Below are positions 8,537-17,913 of a stretch of DNA of 64,000 nt, piece by piece; positions within the stretch are counted from its first letter, which is position 1; each line of letters opens with the position of its first letter. This DNA comes from Psychrobacillus sp. OK028. GTDB taxonomy: Bacteria; Bacillota; Bacilli; Bacillales_A; Planococcaceae. The stretch spans positions 220,018-284,017 of the forward strand of contig NZ_FNHY01000005.1 of assembly GCF_900103605.1 (NCBI RefSeq). Direction: 5' to 3'. The position numbers and the translations under genes are program-made. The notes beneath the pieces were generated by a model, which had not been told where the DNA came from, ran no database searches, and was given only the letters and a program-made list of their open reading frames with translations.

Positions 8537-8722
8537 ATGCCCGTAAGGCATAAGTAATAGCCTAGTGGGTATTAAGCCATTCTCTCTAGCTCCAATTTCA
8601 CTCTCATAATCCTTACGGAGTTAGCTGTCGGACTAGGGTAAAAGAGTAGCCGCCTAATAGTAGGATTCTCCCTGTGCAGCATAGTAGCCACTAATGATTA
8701 ACCCTTTCCAAATGGATTAAGC
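8537..8722 (-). promoter_or_regulatory. ydaO/yuaA c-di-AMP riboswitch with terminator
   Basis: Read on the minus strand, the leader starts CGCTTAATCC (8722-8713), continues through GGGAGAATCC and GGCGGCTACTCTTTTACCC, then CCGACAGCTAACTCCGTAAG, and ends with GAGAGTG (about 8600). These blocks match the conserved core of the ydaO-class riboswitch. A hairpin ATGCC/GGCAT followed by TTTTG at 8551-8537 is the likely terminator of the expression platform. c-di-AMP binding turns such leaders off, here reducing KtrB. The c-di-AMP synthase CdaA is encoded at 58203-59036. Confidence 0.88.
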
Positions 8723-8834
8723 GATATACAAATATGAAATTGAAAGTAATAATACTCCGAAGTCTTGGTCTTGTAAAGAAATATTTTACAGTTCTTTAGA
8801 CAGTGGAATTTATTCAAGCAAATGAACTATACCT

Positions 8835-8915
8835 TTAGTGAGTTTTAACATGAGCACAGCAGATACATCTCGCTGATTTTTTGTTCTTTCCACAAGGTGG
8901 ACATGTCACAATCAT
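8835..8915 (-). CDS. Possible 26-residue cysteine-rich peptide
   Basis: A short frame from ATG 8915 encodes MIVTCPPCGKNKKSARCICC followed by AHVKTH and a stop. The spacing C-P-P-C-G-K then C-x-C-C resembles SEC-C-like zinc knuckles. GGATGTG precedes the start at acceptable spacing, but the box is weak. It lies between lysE and the ktrB riboswitch on the same strand, in a 500-bp gap otherwise without coding signal. It may be a genuine small zinc-binding protein or the remnant of a longer one. Confidence 0.4.
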   Translation of the reverse strand: MIVTCPPCGKNKKSARCICCAHVKTH

Positions 8916-8958
8916 TTTTTCACATCCAACGAGTAAAATTGAATACTTTCAGTATATA

Positions 8959-9567
8959 TTATGTTGAAAACAGCCCGATTAGTAAGTAAATAGCTGTTCC
9001 CCAAATAAAGATTGCCGAACATTTATTAAACAAAATGAATAGTTGACTAGGTATGTTTATCTTTTTCAATGTTGCACCTAAAATTGCTAAGCCGAAAAAC
9101 CAAATCCAAGAAATAAAGACACAAGCAATGGTAAAGAAAAGTAATTGTTGACCACTATACTTTACAGCACTTGTCCCAATTACACCGATTGTATCTAATA
9201 ATGCATGTGGATTAAGGAAGGACACGGAAAGTGCAAAAACAATTTGCTTCTTCAAAGGTAATGCTTCTTTTCCTGATAGGTTCATTGCTTTCGAAGACCA
9301 AATCACTTTTCCCATATATAAAAGGAATAGAATTCCTGCAACTAACAAAACAATCCTCAGCCATTCAAGTTGCAAAACGATTAATGATAATCCTAAAATA
9401 GCGAGTACGATTAATACTGTGTCACAAATTGCTGCGGTTACCACAGCAGGAAGTGATTTAAGCAGGTTTGGTTGAGTAACTCCTTGTGTAAAGACAAATA
9501 CATTTTGTACACCTAAAGGCAGAATAAGCCCAAATGCCAAGAGGACACCATGAATAATGGGTTCCAT
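8959..9567 (-). CDS. LysE/ArgO-family amino-acid exporter
   Basis: A 202-residue membrane protein of the LysE translocator family, with about six hydrophobic helices. Family signatures are GLILPLGVQNVFVFTQG at the N-terminus, the central FALSVSFLNPHALLDTIGVI and the C-terminal helix bundle. The family exports lysine, arginine or related basic amino acids. ATG 9567 is chosen because AAAGGAG lies eight bases upstream; the longer frame adds 19 residues without support. It stands alone, divergent from adaA. Confidence 0.88.
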   Translation of the reverse strand: MEPIIHGVLLAFGLILPLGVQNVFVFTQGVTQPNLLKSLPAVVTAAICDTVLIVLAILGLSLIVLQLEWLRIVLLVAGILFLLYMGKVIWSSKAMNLSGKEALPLKKQIVFALSVSFLNPHALLDTIGVIGTSAVKYSGQQLLFFTIACVFISWIWFFGLAILGATLKKINIPSQLFILFNKCSAIFIWGTAIYLLIGLFST

Positions 9568-9743
9568 CTCTTCAGCTCCTTTCTTCTCTATCATACCTAT
9601 GATATAAATAAAGAAAAAGTCCAATTAAATAAATGAATTTCATATCACTTCAAATAAATATTTCGTTATCTTGCTTTTACATACCAAGAAACCCTTATTA
9701 ACGAAGAAATCCGTGTATACTACACATAAAAGAGGTGATTTCG

Positions 9744-10334
9744 ATGAGTGACAATCAAGAAGTCATGCAATTGACTGATGAACGATGGAAAGCAATTACG
9801 CATAATGATCATTCGTATGACGATATTTTTATTTACGCAGTGAAATCAACGGGTATCTGTTGTCGGCCGTCTTGCAAATCGAGGGACCCTAAAAAAGAGA
9901 ACATTCGTATCTTTAAAGACGTGGAAGAGGCTTTATCAGAAGGGTTTCGACCCTGTAAACGGTGCAAGCCTGGTGGTATACGTTTGCCAGATGAAGAGTG
10001 GATAGTCCAAATACAAGAATATATAAACTCAAATTATCATGAATCACTGTCATTGGAAGTATTAGCTGACGTATGTCATGGGAGCCCCTACCATTTACAG
10101 CGAACATTTAAGAGAATTATCGGATTGACGCCTACTGAATACATTCAGCAAGTGCGAATTTCGAATGCGATGAAAGAACTTACTACACATATGAAGTCTA
10201 TTGCAGAAGTCGGTTTTGCTGTAGGACTCCCTAATACAGCCTATTTCATTACATTTTTTAAAAATAGAGTCGGCCAAACGCCTAAACAATATCAAAAAAC
10301 GATGATGGAGGTCCAAAGAAATGGAGAAAAATAG
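9744..10334 (+). CDS. adaA: Methylphosphotriester-DNA methyltransferase / AraC-type activator AdaA
   Basis: A 196-residue two-domain protein of the adaptive response to DNA alkylation. The N-terminal Ada zinc domain has four cysteines in GICCRPSCKSRDP and EGFRPCKRCKPGG; one of these accepts the methyl group from Sp-methylphosphotriesters. The C-terminal half is an AraC helix-turn-helix (LEVLADVCHGSPYHLQRTFK and IAEVGFAVGLPNTAYFITFF). Methylation turns it into an activator of its own operon. Start ATG 9744 follows AGAGGTGAT. Its 3' end overlaps the adaB start by 14 bp. Confidence 0.93.
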   Translation: MSDNQEVMQLTDERWKAITHNDHSYDDIFIYAVKSTGICCRPSCKSRDPKKENIRIFKDVEEALSEGFRPCKRCKPGGIRLPDEEWIVQIQEYINSNYHESLSLEVLADVCHGSPYHLQRTFKRIIGLTPTEYIQQVRISNAMKELTTHMKSIAEVGFAVGLPNTAYFITFFKNRVGQTPKQYQKTMMEVQRNGEK

Positions 10335-10836
10335 GGAGAGTACTGTGTATTGGATGCTGTTAAATCGCGGACCATGGACAATGTATATTGCAGCAACAAC
10401 AAAAGGTCTTTGTTATGTTGGCTCACAGCATGCGCCATTCGAAGAGCTTTCGATATGGGTGAAGAAACGACTTCCTGCTTATGCACTTTCGGAAGATGAG
10501 TATGTATTGAAACCCTATGCAATAGAACTGATCGATTACTTGGAAGGACGACGTAAAGAATTCACATTGCCAATGGACCTTCATGGTACAGCATTTCAAC
10601 AAGCTGTCTGGAAAGTGTTGCAGGGAATCCCGTATGGTCAGACGGTTTCGTACACGGATATTGCCGAACAGATTCAAAAACCAACTGCGGTTCGGGCCGT
10701 CGGGACTGCTATTGGTGCAAATCCTGTTTTAATCACCATTCCTTGTCATCGTGTCATTGCAAAAAGCGGAAAAATGACTGGATACAGGGGTGGTTTAGAA
10801 ATGAAGGAACAACTGCTAGGGCTAGAAAAGTTATAA
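10321..10836 (+). CDS. adaB: Methylated-DNA-[protein]-cysteine S-methyltransferase
   Basis: A 171-residue suicide repair enzyme that transfers the methyl group from O6-methylguanine to its own cysteine. The active site PCHRV has Cys142, and the asparagine-hinge and helix-turn-helix segment (GIPYGQTVSYTDIAEQIQ, AVRAVGTAIGANP) is intact. It overlaps adaA, so the two are translationally coupled and co-induced by alkylation damage as in Bacillus subtilis adaAB. Confidence 0.93.
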   Translation: MEKNRESTVYWMLLNRGPWTMYIAATTKGLCYVGSQHAPFEELSIWVKKRLPAYALSEDEYVLKPYAIELIDYLEGRRKEFTLPMDLHGTAFQQAVWKVLQGIPYGQTVSYTDIAEQIQKPTAVRAVGTAIGANPVLITIPCHRVIAKSGKMTGYRGGLEMKEQLLGLEKL

Positions 10837-10930
10837 AGCTTTTCTTGGTAGAATATGTACTTTTAAATAAAAGGTTGACCAATAGATGTAATCATACTAT
10901 AATTTCGTTTATTATTATTTTTATAAAATG

Positions 10931-11177
10931 AGCGACGAAAAGAACTTATTAAGCCGGTCTCCCTGTTAGCAGAGAATCAGTGGTTGGTGAAAACTGATGC
11001 AAAGATTAGGTGAATTTCATTCTTGGAGCTATTTATATACTACATTTTATTTATGTAGTATAAAACGGATTAAACCGTTATTTTTACCAAGTGGGAAACA
11101 TCAATTTGTTTCCAATTAGGGTGGTACCGCGTGAATAGCCACGTCCCTATCGTAAAAGATAGTGACGTGGCTTTTTT
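10931..11177 (+). promoter_or_regulatory. T-box riboswitch leader, specifier UUC (Phe)
   Basis: The 14-nt T-box core AGGGTGGTACCGCG is at 11118-11131, followed by a terminator (11137-11177, stem AGCCACGTC/GACGTGGCT and six Ts). Upstream is a Stem I: AAGAA at about 10939-10943 can pair with TTCTT at 11020-11024. The 3' side of the specifier loop just before it reads GAATTTCA, so the codon followed by A is TTC (11016-11018), phenylalanine. Uncharged tRNA-Phe would stabilise the antiterminator and switch on the downstream symporter. The specifier reading is by eye. Confidence 0.85.
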
Positions 11178-11225
11178 GTCTTTCGCATATGGAAGACATA
11201 ATATAAATGGATTGGATTGGTTAGT

Positions 11226-12578
11226 ATGCAAAAAACAGAGCAATGGTCATCAAAGATCGGTTTTATCTTATCAGCAGCTGGGTCAGCTATTGGAGTAGGT
11301 GCAATATGGAAGCTCCCTTATGTTACTGGTATTAGTGGAGGAGGGGCATTCTTTCTTCTGTTTATCTTATTTTCATTGTTTATGGGCTTTCCGTTATTAT
11401 TAGCTGAGTTTGTTATTGGTAGAAGCACGCAAAAAGAAGCAATTAGTGCGTATCGTAGTCTTGCTCCTAATACTAATTGGCATTGGATTGGGAGATTAGG
11501 GGTATTCACCAGCTTTCTTCTATTGTCTTTTTATAGTGTAATTGGTGGTTGGATTTTAATATATTTAGCAAAAGGACTGTTTGGTGGAGTAATTAGTGAA
11601 GGCGCAGATTATGGGGCTGTCTTTGACATGACTATTGGAAATCCTCTCTTGGTTATTATTGCTCAATTTGTATTTTTAGCTATTACAGTTTTAGTGGTAG
11701 CAAAAGGGATTCAAAATGGGATTGAAAAAGTAAATAAAATTTTGATGCCCGCTTTGTTTGGACTATTTATCGTTCTAATCATCCGCTCCCTAACATTAGA
11801 CAACGCTATGGAAGGGGTAAAATTCTTTCTAGCACCCGATTTCTCGAATATCACATCTGAAAGTGTCCTCTTTGCAATGGGACAAGCCTTTTTCTCTTTA
11901 AGTGTGGGCGTATCAGTCATGGTTACTTATAGTTCCTATCTTTCTAAGAAAGAAAGCTTGATACAACCAGCTATTTCTATTGTTTCCATGAATTTGTTGA
12001 TTGCTTTGTTGGCAGGTTTAGCAATTTTCCCAGCTGTATTTTCACTTGGTTTAGAGCCAGCTGAAGGACCTGGATTGCTATTTGTTGTATTGCCTGCTGT
12101 ATTTGATCAAATTGTTTTTGGAGAAGTATTCTTAATAGGTTTTTTAGCATTATTTTTATTTGCTACATTAACTTCAGCTTTTTCCATGTTAGAAATAATT
12201 GTGGCTTCTATTGTTAAAGGTAAAGTAGAGAAGCGAACTAAATACGCTTATATTATCGGGATTTTAATATTTTTAGTAGGAATTCCTTCCGCTTTATCCT
12301 ATAGTATTTTTGCAGACATTTTAATTTTCTCGAAAAGCTTGTTTGATTCTGCCGATTATTTAGTTAGTAATATTTTAATGCCATTAGGGGTACTTTCAAT
12401 TTCTATTTTTGTCTCACATAAGATACAGAAAAGTACTTTACGAGAGGAATTATTACAGCATTCTCGTTTTGGTGCCACTGCCTTTAATATTTGGTTCTTT
12501 ATCATGAAATACGTTATCCCTTTAGTTATTATCATCGTATTTCTTGATGCTACTGGGATACTTGATAAAATAATATAA
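11226..12578 (+). CDS. Neurotransmitter:sodium symporter family amino-acid transporter, probably aromatic
   Basis: A 450-residue LeuT-fold sodium symporter of about 12 helices. The signature [20 protein letters not shown] (the unwound TM1 sodium/substrate site) and GPGLLF are present, with [20 protein letters not shown] in TM6. The substrate is probably phenylalanine or another aromatic amino acid, because the gene follows a T-box whose specifier reads UUC. ATG 11226 is preferred over TTG 11217; both lie behind a weak GGATTGG box, so the start is uncertain by three codons. The gene has no partner gene. Confidence 0.85.
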   Translation: MQKTEQWSSKIGFILSAAGSAIGVGAIWKLPYVTGISGGGAFFLLFILFSLFMGFPLLLAEFVIGRSTQKEAISAYRSLAPNTNWHWIGRLGVFTSFLLLSFYSVIGGWILIYLAKGLFGGVISEGADYGAVFDMTIGNPLLVIIAQFVFLAITVLVVAKGIQNGIEKVNKILMPALFGLFIVLIIRSLTLDNAMEGVKFFLAPDFSNITSESVLFAMGQAFFSLSVGVSVMVTYSSYLSKKESLIQPAISIVSMNLLIALLAGLAIFPAVFSLGLEPAEGPGLLFVVLPAVFDQIVFGEVFLIGFLALFLFATLTSAFSMLEIIVASIVKGKVEKRTKYAYIIGILIFLVGIPSALSYSIFADILIFSKSLFDSADYLVSNILMPLGVLSISIFVSHKIQKSTLREELLQHSRFGATAFNIWFFIMKYVIPLVIIIVFLDATGILDKII

Positions 12579-12652
12579 ATGGAAAGTGGCAGAGACAAAC
12601 TTTCCCCCAAAAAGAATAAGACTTGATAATCTTTTGTCTATAAAATAAAGAA

Positions 12653-12688
12653 AAAAACGTGAAATCAATTGACTGATTTCACGTTTTT
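12653..12688. terminator. Bidirectional intrinsic terminator
   Basis: Long stem AAAAACGTGAAATCA / TGATTTCACGTTTTT between the symporter and the convergent copper operon; it has A/T runs on both sides. Confidence 0.9.
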
Positions 12689-12740
12689 AAATTTAAAAAC
12701 CAGTTATGTCCCAATCTCTTTTGTTCTAAATGTAGTTCTG

Positions 12741-13286
12741 TTATTTGGCAGATAGTTCGCTTTCCGTTACCCACTTGTGGTTTTTCACTTCTGCTCCACC
12801 TGAAGTCGGAGTGTAATCGACCATGTATACGGTTGTACGTTCTGCAGATTCAATTACTGCAGTAGCACCTTCCATACCAGACATATGATCAGCTTCAATA
12901 GTAACTTCTGTTCCTGGTTCTAGCGTTTTATCCCCAGCGTCTTTAATCTCTTCCTGAATGACCCATTTATGATTTTCCACTCTTTCTCCACCAGACGTAG
13001 GTGTATAAGAAATGACATAGGCAGTTGTATCATAGGCACCGACAATAGTTGCCTCTGCACCCTTCATACCTTCCATATGATCTGTTTCCAGAATAGCTTT
13101 ACTTCCCACTTCAAAAGTAGGATCGTCAGCTACTTTCAAGCCCTCAGGAACCTCGCCTGTACTAGAGTGTTCCATATTCGAATGGTCCATGTTTTCATGA
13201 GTACTCGTTTCCTTGTCATCACCAGCACATGCCGACAACGTAAATGCAGCAACCAATGAAATGATTCCTATAACTACTTTTTTCAT
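12741..13286 (-). CDS. ydhK: YdhK-family (DUF1541) lipoprotein
   Basis: A 181-residue secreted lipoprotein. ATG 13286 follows GAGGAGG; the signal peptide ends in the lipobox LSAC. After a His/Met-rich linker (HENMDHSNMEHSS) come two copies of the DUF1541 unit, each with DHMxGMxGA and YTPTSGGxxVxNHKWV. The Met/His residues suit copper binding outside the membrane, and the gene starts 31 bp after copA in the same direction, so it belongs to the csoR-copZ-copA transcript. A role in extracytoplasmic copper handling is inferred. Confidence 0.85.
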   Translation of the reverse strand: MKKVVIGIISLVAAFTLSACAGDDKETSTHENMDHSNMEHSSTGEVPEGLKVADDPTFEVGSKAILETDHMEGMKGAEATIVGAYDTTAYVISYTPTSGGERVENHKWVIQEEIKDAGDKTLEPGTEVTIEADHMSGMEGATAVIESAERTTVYMVDYTPTSGGAEVKNHKWVTESELSAK

Positions 13287-13317
13287 CGTCATCCTCCTCA
13301 ATCGAAGCTATAAACTC

Positions 13318-15744
13318 TCAACGCACATGCTTTTCTAGTTTTACTTTTTGTAGACGTAATGCGTTCAACACAACGGATACAGAGCTGAATGCCATAGCTG
13401 CTCCCGCTACCCAAGGTGCAAGTAAGCCTACTGCTGCAATTGGTATACCCAATGTATTATAGCCGAACGCCCAAAATAGATTTTGTTTGATATTTCTCAT
13501 TGTCTTATGGCTCATAATTATTGCATCCGCTATGCTATTTAAATCACCTCGGATCAATGTGATATCTGCAGCTTCCATGGCAACGTCTGTTCCTGTACCA
13601 ATGGCCATTCCAATATTAGCAACCGCTAGAGCTGGGGCGTCATTAATACCATCTCCAACCATCGCAACCTTTTTGCCAGCTACTTGAAGTTTTTTTACTT
13701 CTTCCGCTTTCCCTTCAGGAAGTACTTCAGCAATGACATGGTCAATTCCAACCTCTTTACCGATTGCAGCTGCAGTACGTTGATTATCACCTGTCATCAT
13801 AATCACTTCGATATTCATCTCGTGTAAACGTTCAATGGCTTTTTTAGAAGTTTCTTTAATCGTATCTGCAACCGCAATTAGTCCGGCAAACTGGCCGTCA
13901 ATACTTGCGAGCATGGCTGTTTTCCCATTAGCCTCAAGTTCTTCCATAGTTGTTAGTATGCTAGATATTTCGACGTTATATTTATTCATTAGCTTCCGAG
14001 TGCCTACAAGAATTACTTTCCGATCAACAATTGTTCTTACTCCATAGCCCGGAATTGCTTCAAACTCCTGAGCTGCCTCGAATAGAATACCTCTATCCTG
14101 AATTCCTTTTACAACTGCTTCCGCAAGTGGATGTTCTGATTGTTTTTCAGCTGCACCGATTAAAGATAGAAACTCCTCTTCAACTACGCCACTCGCCACA
14201 ATTACATCCGTCAGTTCTGGTTTTCCGTTTGTGACTGTACCTGTTTTATCTACAATGACTGTATCAATATGGTGAGTAGTTTCTAAATGCTCTCCACCTT
14301 TAAATAGGATTCCGAACTCGGCTGCACGACCTGAACCAGCCATAATAGAGGTAGGTGTTGCAAGTCCGAGTGCACATGGACAAGCAATTACAAGAACAGC
14401 AATCAGCGCTTCCAAGGCAGGAGTGATTTCACCAGGGTTCACCCATATGATCCAAACTAAAAAAGTGATAATTGCAATACCTATTACAATCGGCACGAAT
14501 ACACCAGAGATTTTATCTGCAAGCCTTTGAATAGGCGCCTTTGAACCTTGTGCATCCTCTACCACTTTAATAATTTGGGCAAGAGCAGTATCTCTTCCGA
14601 TTTTTGTAGCTTTCATTTTAAGAAAACCATTTTTATTGATTGTTGAACCGAACAATACATCTCCGACTGCTTTGTCTACTGGAATACTTTCGCCAGTAAG
14701 CATAGATTCATCGACAGCGGTGTTTCCTTCTAGTACTTCTCCATCGACCGGTATCTTTTCACCAGGCTTTACTAATATTGTGTCCCCAGTTACAACTTCT
14801 TCAAGTGGTATTTCTATTTCTGTTTCATTTCTTAATACTAAGGCTGTTTTAGCTTGTAGTCCCATAAGCTTTTTAATGGCTTCGGACGAACGCCCTTTTG
14901 CTTTTGCTTCAAACAGTTTCCCTAATATAATTAGCGTGATGAGCACCGCACTCGTTTCAAAATAGAGATTTGCTGTATGATGTTCACCTGTAGTAATAAT
15001 AGCTTGATAGACACTATAAAAATAAGCTGCCGATGTGCCCATTACTACTAGCACATCCATATTGGCACTGCCATTTCGTAACGCCTTATATGCACTTACA
15101 TAAAACTGACCTCCTATGAGAAATTGAACCGGTGTCGCTAAAGCCATCTGCACCCACGGATTCATAAGGAATTCTGGCATATAGATAAACGACGTGAATG
15201 AAAAGTGACCGACCATTGTCCATAATAATGGCAATGACAATATCGCTGCGATGATAAACTTTCGCTTCTGGATTTGAATAGCTCGCTCGCGATAATCGAC
15301 AGCTTCCTTTTCGTCTTCTTTATTGATTGCTCCATACCCCAGTTTTTCCACTCGACCTATAATATCTGAAACAGAAACTTGTGAAGGGTTAAATTCTACA
15401 GTTGCATTTTCCAGTGCCAAATTGACGTTTGCAAAGGACACACCTTCTAGCTTGTTAAGACCTTTTTCAATCCTCGTTGCACAGGCTGCACAAGTCATTC
15501 CAGTAATGGCAAATTCCTTATTTTCCTTAGCAACCCCATAGCCCAAATCCTGAATTTTCTTTTCCAAGTCGCCATTATTCAATTTTTGAGGATCATATTT
15601 AATCAATGACTTTTCCAGCGCCAAGTTCACATTGGCTTGCTCTACACCGTCCATTTTATTTAACCCTTTTTCAATTCGTGTTGCACAAGCAGCACAGGTC
15701 ATTCCAGTAATTTGTAAACTGGTTTCTTTAATTTCACTACTCAT
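13318..15744 (-). CDS. copA: Copper-exporting P1B-type ATPase
   Basis: An 808-residue Cu(I)-pumping ATPase of the cytoplasmic membrane. Two N-terminal metal-binding HMA domains each carry [14 protein letters not shown] (Cys17/20 and Cys85/88). The transmembrane metal site is the CPC of [14 protein letters not shown], the phosphorylation site is DKTGT, and the hinge [10 protein letters not shown] and phosphatase motif LTGES are intact. Length and domain order match Bacillus CopA. The CsoR-type operator at 15768-15784 lies just upstream, in the gap after copZ, so the gene has its own copper-responsive promoter. Confidence 0.96.
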   Translation of the reverse strand: MSSEIKETSLQITGMTCAACATRIEKGLNKMDGVEQANVNLALEKSLIKYDPQKLNNGDLEKKIQDLGYGVAKENKEFAITGMTCAACATRIEKGLNKLEGVSFANVNLALENATVEFNPSQVSVSDIIGRVEKLGYGAINKEDEKEAVDYRERAIQIQKRKFIIAAILSLPLLWTMVGHFSFTSFIYMPEFLMNPWVQMALATPVQFLIGGQFYVSAYKALRNGSANMDVLVVMGTSAAYFYSVYQAIITTGEHHTANLYFETSAVLITLIILGKLFEAKAKGRSSEAIKKLMGLQAKTALVLRNETEIEIPLEEVVTGDTILVKPGEKIPVDGEVLEGNTAVDESMLTGESIPVDKAVGDVLFGSTINKNGFLKMKATKIGRDTALAQIIKVVEDAQGSKAPIQRLADKISGVFVPIVIGIAIITFLVWIIWVNPGEITPALEALIAVLVIACPCALGLATPTSIMAGSGRAAEFGILFKGGEHLETTHHIDTVIVDKTGTVTNGKPELTDVIVASGVVEEEFLSLIGAAEKQSEHPLAEAVVKGIQDRGILFEAAQEFEAIPGYGVRTIVDRKVILVGTRKLMNKYNVEISSILTTMEELEANGKTAMLASIDGQFAGLIAVADTIKETSKKAIERLHEMNIEVIMMTGDNQRTAAAIGKEVGIDHVIAEVLPEGKAEEVKKLQVAGKKVAMVGDGINDAPALAVANIGMAIGTGTDVAMEAADITLIRGDLNSIADAIIMSHKTMRNIKQNLFWAFGYNTLGIPIAAVGLLAPWVAGAAMAFSSVSVVLNALRLQKVKLEKHVR

Positions 15745-15767
15745 CTTATTTTCACCTCTCCTTTATA

Positions 15768-15784
15768 TACTACCAGGGGGTATA
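15768..15784. promoter_or_regulatory. CsoR operator upstream of copA
   Basis: TACTACCAGGGGGTATA on the plus strand, that is TATACCCCC-TGGTAGTA on the transcribed strand. This is the GC-rich TACCCCC pseudo-palindrome recognised by CsoR. A matching site precedes csoR (16418-16434). Confidence 0.75.
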
Positions 15785-15828
15785 ATTTTATGAAAGAAAG
15801 AGAGTGCCTTTATAGCACTCTTCTCTAC

Positions 15829-16038
15829 TTATACTACATCGTATCCTTGATCATCAATTGTTTCTTTAATCACATCTAGTGATACTTTATCTTCTTCAAA
15901 TGAAACGTCCACTTTACCTGATTCTAAATGAACTTTTACTTCATTTACTCCATCTAACTTTCCTACACTGTTCTCAACAGAGCTAACGCAGTGACCACAT
16001 GACATTCCTTGTACGTTTAGTGTTACTTGATTTACCAT
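15829..16038 (-). CDS. copZ: Copper chaperone CopZ
   Basis: A 69-residue HMA-domain Cu(I) chaperone with the binding loop MSCGHC (residues about 12-17) and the expected beta-alpha-beta-beta-alpha-beta pattern (VNEVKVHLESGKVDVSFEED). It delivers copper to CopA in the cytosol. GAGGAGG precedes the ATG. It lies 13 bp after csoR and 84 bp before copA. Confidence 0.95.
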   Translation of the reverse strand: MVNQVTLNVQGMSCGHCVSSVENSVGKLDGVNEVKVHLESGKVDVSFEEDKVSLDVIKETIDDQGYDVV

Positions 16039-16051
16039 TTAAATCCTCCTC

Positions 16052-16378
16052 TTATTTTTTCATTAATTTTTGAATCGTTACTAATAATTCATCCAGTACT
16101 TCATCGTCACCTTCCGCTAGTCTATCTACTACACAGCCTTTTAGATGTCCTTGCAAAAGTACTTTTGCTACACTGTTTAAAGCAGATTGAGTTGCAGAAA
16201 GTTGGGTAATAATATCATCACAATAGACGTCTTTGTCTACCATTCCTTTTATTCCTCGAATCTGACCTTCAATGCGATTTAATCGATTCGTTAGATCTTT
16301 TTTTACATAGTCGGGATGATGACTTTTTCTACAAGAATGATCAGATGTGATTGTATTCTCTTCCATTACACTATCCAA
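16052..16378 (-). CDS. csoR: Copper-sensing repressor CsoR
   Basis: A 108-residue all-helical repressor of the CsoR/RcnR family. The Cu(I) ligands Cys-His-Cys are visible in DVYCDDII and LQGHLKGCVV, and helix 1 has the family RLNRIEGQIRGIKGMV. The TTG at 16378 is preferred because AGGAGG lies eight bases upstream; the next ATG is 20 bases from that box. Copper binding releases it from the two operators at 15768 and 16418, switching on export. It opens the csoR-copZ-copA-ydhK cluster. Confidence 0.94.
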   Translation of the reverse strand: MDSVMEENTITSDHSCRKSHHPDYVKKDLTNRLNRIEGQIRGIKGMVDKDVYCDDIITQLSATQSALNSVAKVLLQGHLKGCVVDRLAEGDDEVLDELLVTIQKLMKK

Positions 16379-16417
16379 CTATTCAACCTCCTATTTTTTC
16401 TTACTATCATATTACAG

Positions 16418-16434
16418 TACCTGTAGGGGGTATG
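16418..16434. promoter_or_regulatory. CsoR operator upstream of csoR
   Basis: TACCTGTAGGGGGTATG (minus strand CATACCCCC-TACAGGTA), a classical CsoR pseudo-palindrome placed 40 bp before the csoR start. Confidence 0.8.
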
Positions 16435-16521
16435 TAAAGTGTAATGCTTTTTATTAAGGAAAATATAATTTAGAGTTCCAAATATAAAGTTGACAAAAAA
16501 TATAAAAGCACATAATATGTT

Positions 16522-16543
16522 TATATGAATATATTATCATATA
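16522..16543. promoter_or_regulatory. CzrA/SmtB-type operator upstream of czcD
   Basis: Perfect inverted repeat TATATGA-N8-TCATATA 36 bp before the czcD start. It matches the 12-2-12 type dyads (ATATGAA...TTCATAT) of zinc-responsive ArsR/SmtB repressors and suggests control by the czrA-like gene in the same operon. Confidence 0.75.
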
Positions 16544-16578
16544 TAATTTTTGTAATAAGTAACAATGGAGGAATTTAT

Positions 16579-17526
16579 ATGGCGGATAATCATAACCATT
16601 CACATGGCGCAAATAAGAAAGTGTTACTGATCTCGTTTTTCATTATTACCAGTTACATGATTGTAGAAGTAATAGGAGGATATTTGACAAACAGTTTAGC
16701 CCTTCTTTCAGATGCTGGACATATGCTAAGTGATGCAGTATCACTTGGGATTGCCCTAATGGCATTTACGTTTAGTGAAAAAGCAGCAAATGCTAGTAAG
16801 ACCTACGGCTATAAACGTTTTGAAATTTTGGCAGCAGTATTCAATGGGGTAACACTGATATTAATTGCGCTCTATATTTTTTATGAGGCATTTCAACGTT
16901 TTACTAACCCACCAGCCATAGCAACTACGGGAATGCTAGTTATTAGTAGTATTGGGTTAGCTGTGAATATTCTTGTAGCTTGGATTATGATGAGAGGCAG
17001 TGATACGAAAGGCAATTTAAATATGCGTGGGGCATTTCTTCATGTGATAAGTGATATGTTAGGCTCTGTTGGCGCTATTATTGCAGCTCTTTTAATCATG
17101 TTTTTAGACTGGAATTGGGCTGATCCACTAGCAAGTGTCATTGTCGCCATCCTTGTTTTACGCAGCGGTTACTATGTGACAAAAGCTTCCCTACATGTAT
17201 TGATGGAGGGGACTCCTCAAAATGTAAGTGTAAATGACGTCGCTCAAACTATTGAACAGACTAAGGGTATCATAGGCGTTCATGATTTACACATATGGTC
17301 TATTACAAGCGGGTTAAATGCACTTTCTTGCCATGTGGTAGTCGAAGAACAAATGACGATTGCAGAAGGCGAAAAAATACTACGTAAAATCGAACATGAT
17401 TTAGAACATAAAAATATTCAGCATGTGACGATTCAACTAGAAACTGCTGCCCATAGACATGATAATTCCATTTTATGTACTGTAAAGGCAACTGAATCTG
17501 ATTCCCATGCACACCACCATCACTAA
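16579..17526 (+). CDS. czcD: Cation diffusion facilitator (Zn/Co/Cd efflux)
   Basis: A 315-residue six-helix CDF antiporter that exports divalent cations in exchange for protons. ATG 16579 follows ATGGAGG; the protein begins with His-rich MADNHNHSHG and ends HAHHHH. The zinc site residues are in LLSDAGHMLSDAVSLG (TM2: HxxxD) and FLHVISDMLGSVGA (TM5: HxxxD). The C-terminal ferredoxin-like cytoplasmic domain has VHDLHIWSITSG. A CzrA-type operator precedes it and its likely repressor follows 21 bp later. Confidence 0.94.
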   Translation: MADNHNHSHGANKKVLLISFFIITSYMIVEVIGGYLTNSLALLSDAGHMLSDAVSLGIALMAFTFSEKAANASKTYGYKRFEILAAVFNGVTLILIALYIFYEAFQRFTNPPAIATTGMLVISSIGLAVNILVAWIMMRGSDTKGNLNMRGAFLHVISDMLGSVGAIIAALLIMFLDWNWADPLASVIVAILVLRSGYYVTKASLHVLMEGTPQNVSVNDVAQTIEQTKGIIGVHDLHIWSITSGLNALSCHVVVEEQMTIAEGEKILRKIEHDLEHKNIQHVTIQLETAAHRHDNSILCTVKATESDSHAHHHH

Positions 17527-17547
17527 ACTACGGAGGTTTTGAAAAGT

Positions 17548-17862
17548 ATGCGCGAAGAAGTACAAACTAATACACATGAATTAGATGAAGAAACTCTGTT
17601 TGTCGTATCCCAGACGTTTAAAGCTTTAAGTGATCCAACACGTATTCGCATATTAAATTTACTTTGCTGTAACGAGCATTCTGTGAATGATATTGCAGAG
17701 GAACTAAATTTAGGCCAATCAACAGTATCCCATCAACTTCGCTTTTTGAAAAATTTACGATTAGTAAAGTTCCGACGTGAAGGAACAACCTTATACTATT
17801 CAAGCGATGATGACCATATTATGAATCTATTGCATCAGGCTATTGATCATGCAAAACATTAA
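17548..17862 (+). CDS. czrA: ArsR/SmtB-family zinc-responsive repressor
   Basis: A 104-residue winged-helix metalloregulator. The DNA-reading helix is [16 protein letters not shown]; the alpha5 metal site residues D/H are visible in [20 protein letters not shown], as in CzrA/SmtB, which sense Zn or Co. The start ATG 17548 has CGGAGG 11 bases upstream; the TTG nearer the box is too close. It is co-transcribed with czcD and probably binds 16522-16543. Confidence 0.9.
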   Translation: MREEVQTNTHELDEETLFVVSQTFKALSDPTRIRILNLLCCNEHSVNDIAEELNLGQSTVSHQLRFLKNLRLVKFRREGTTLYYSSDDDHIMNLLHQAIDHAKH

Positions 17863-17913
17863 TAAAAAATGTTCTACTAAAAACTTATGGTACTTTTTTA
17901 CATATTAATAAGG

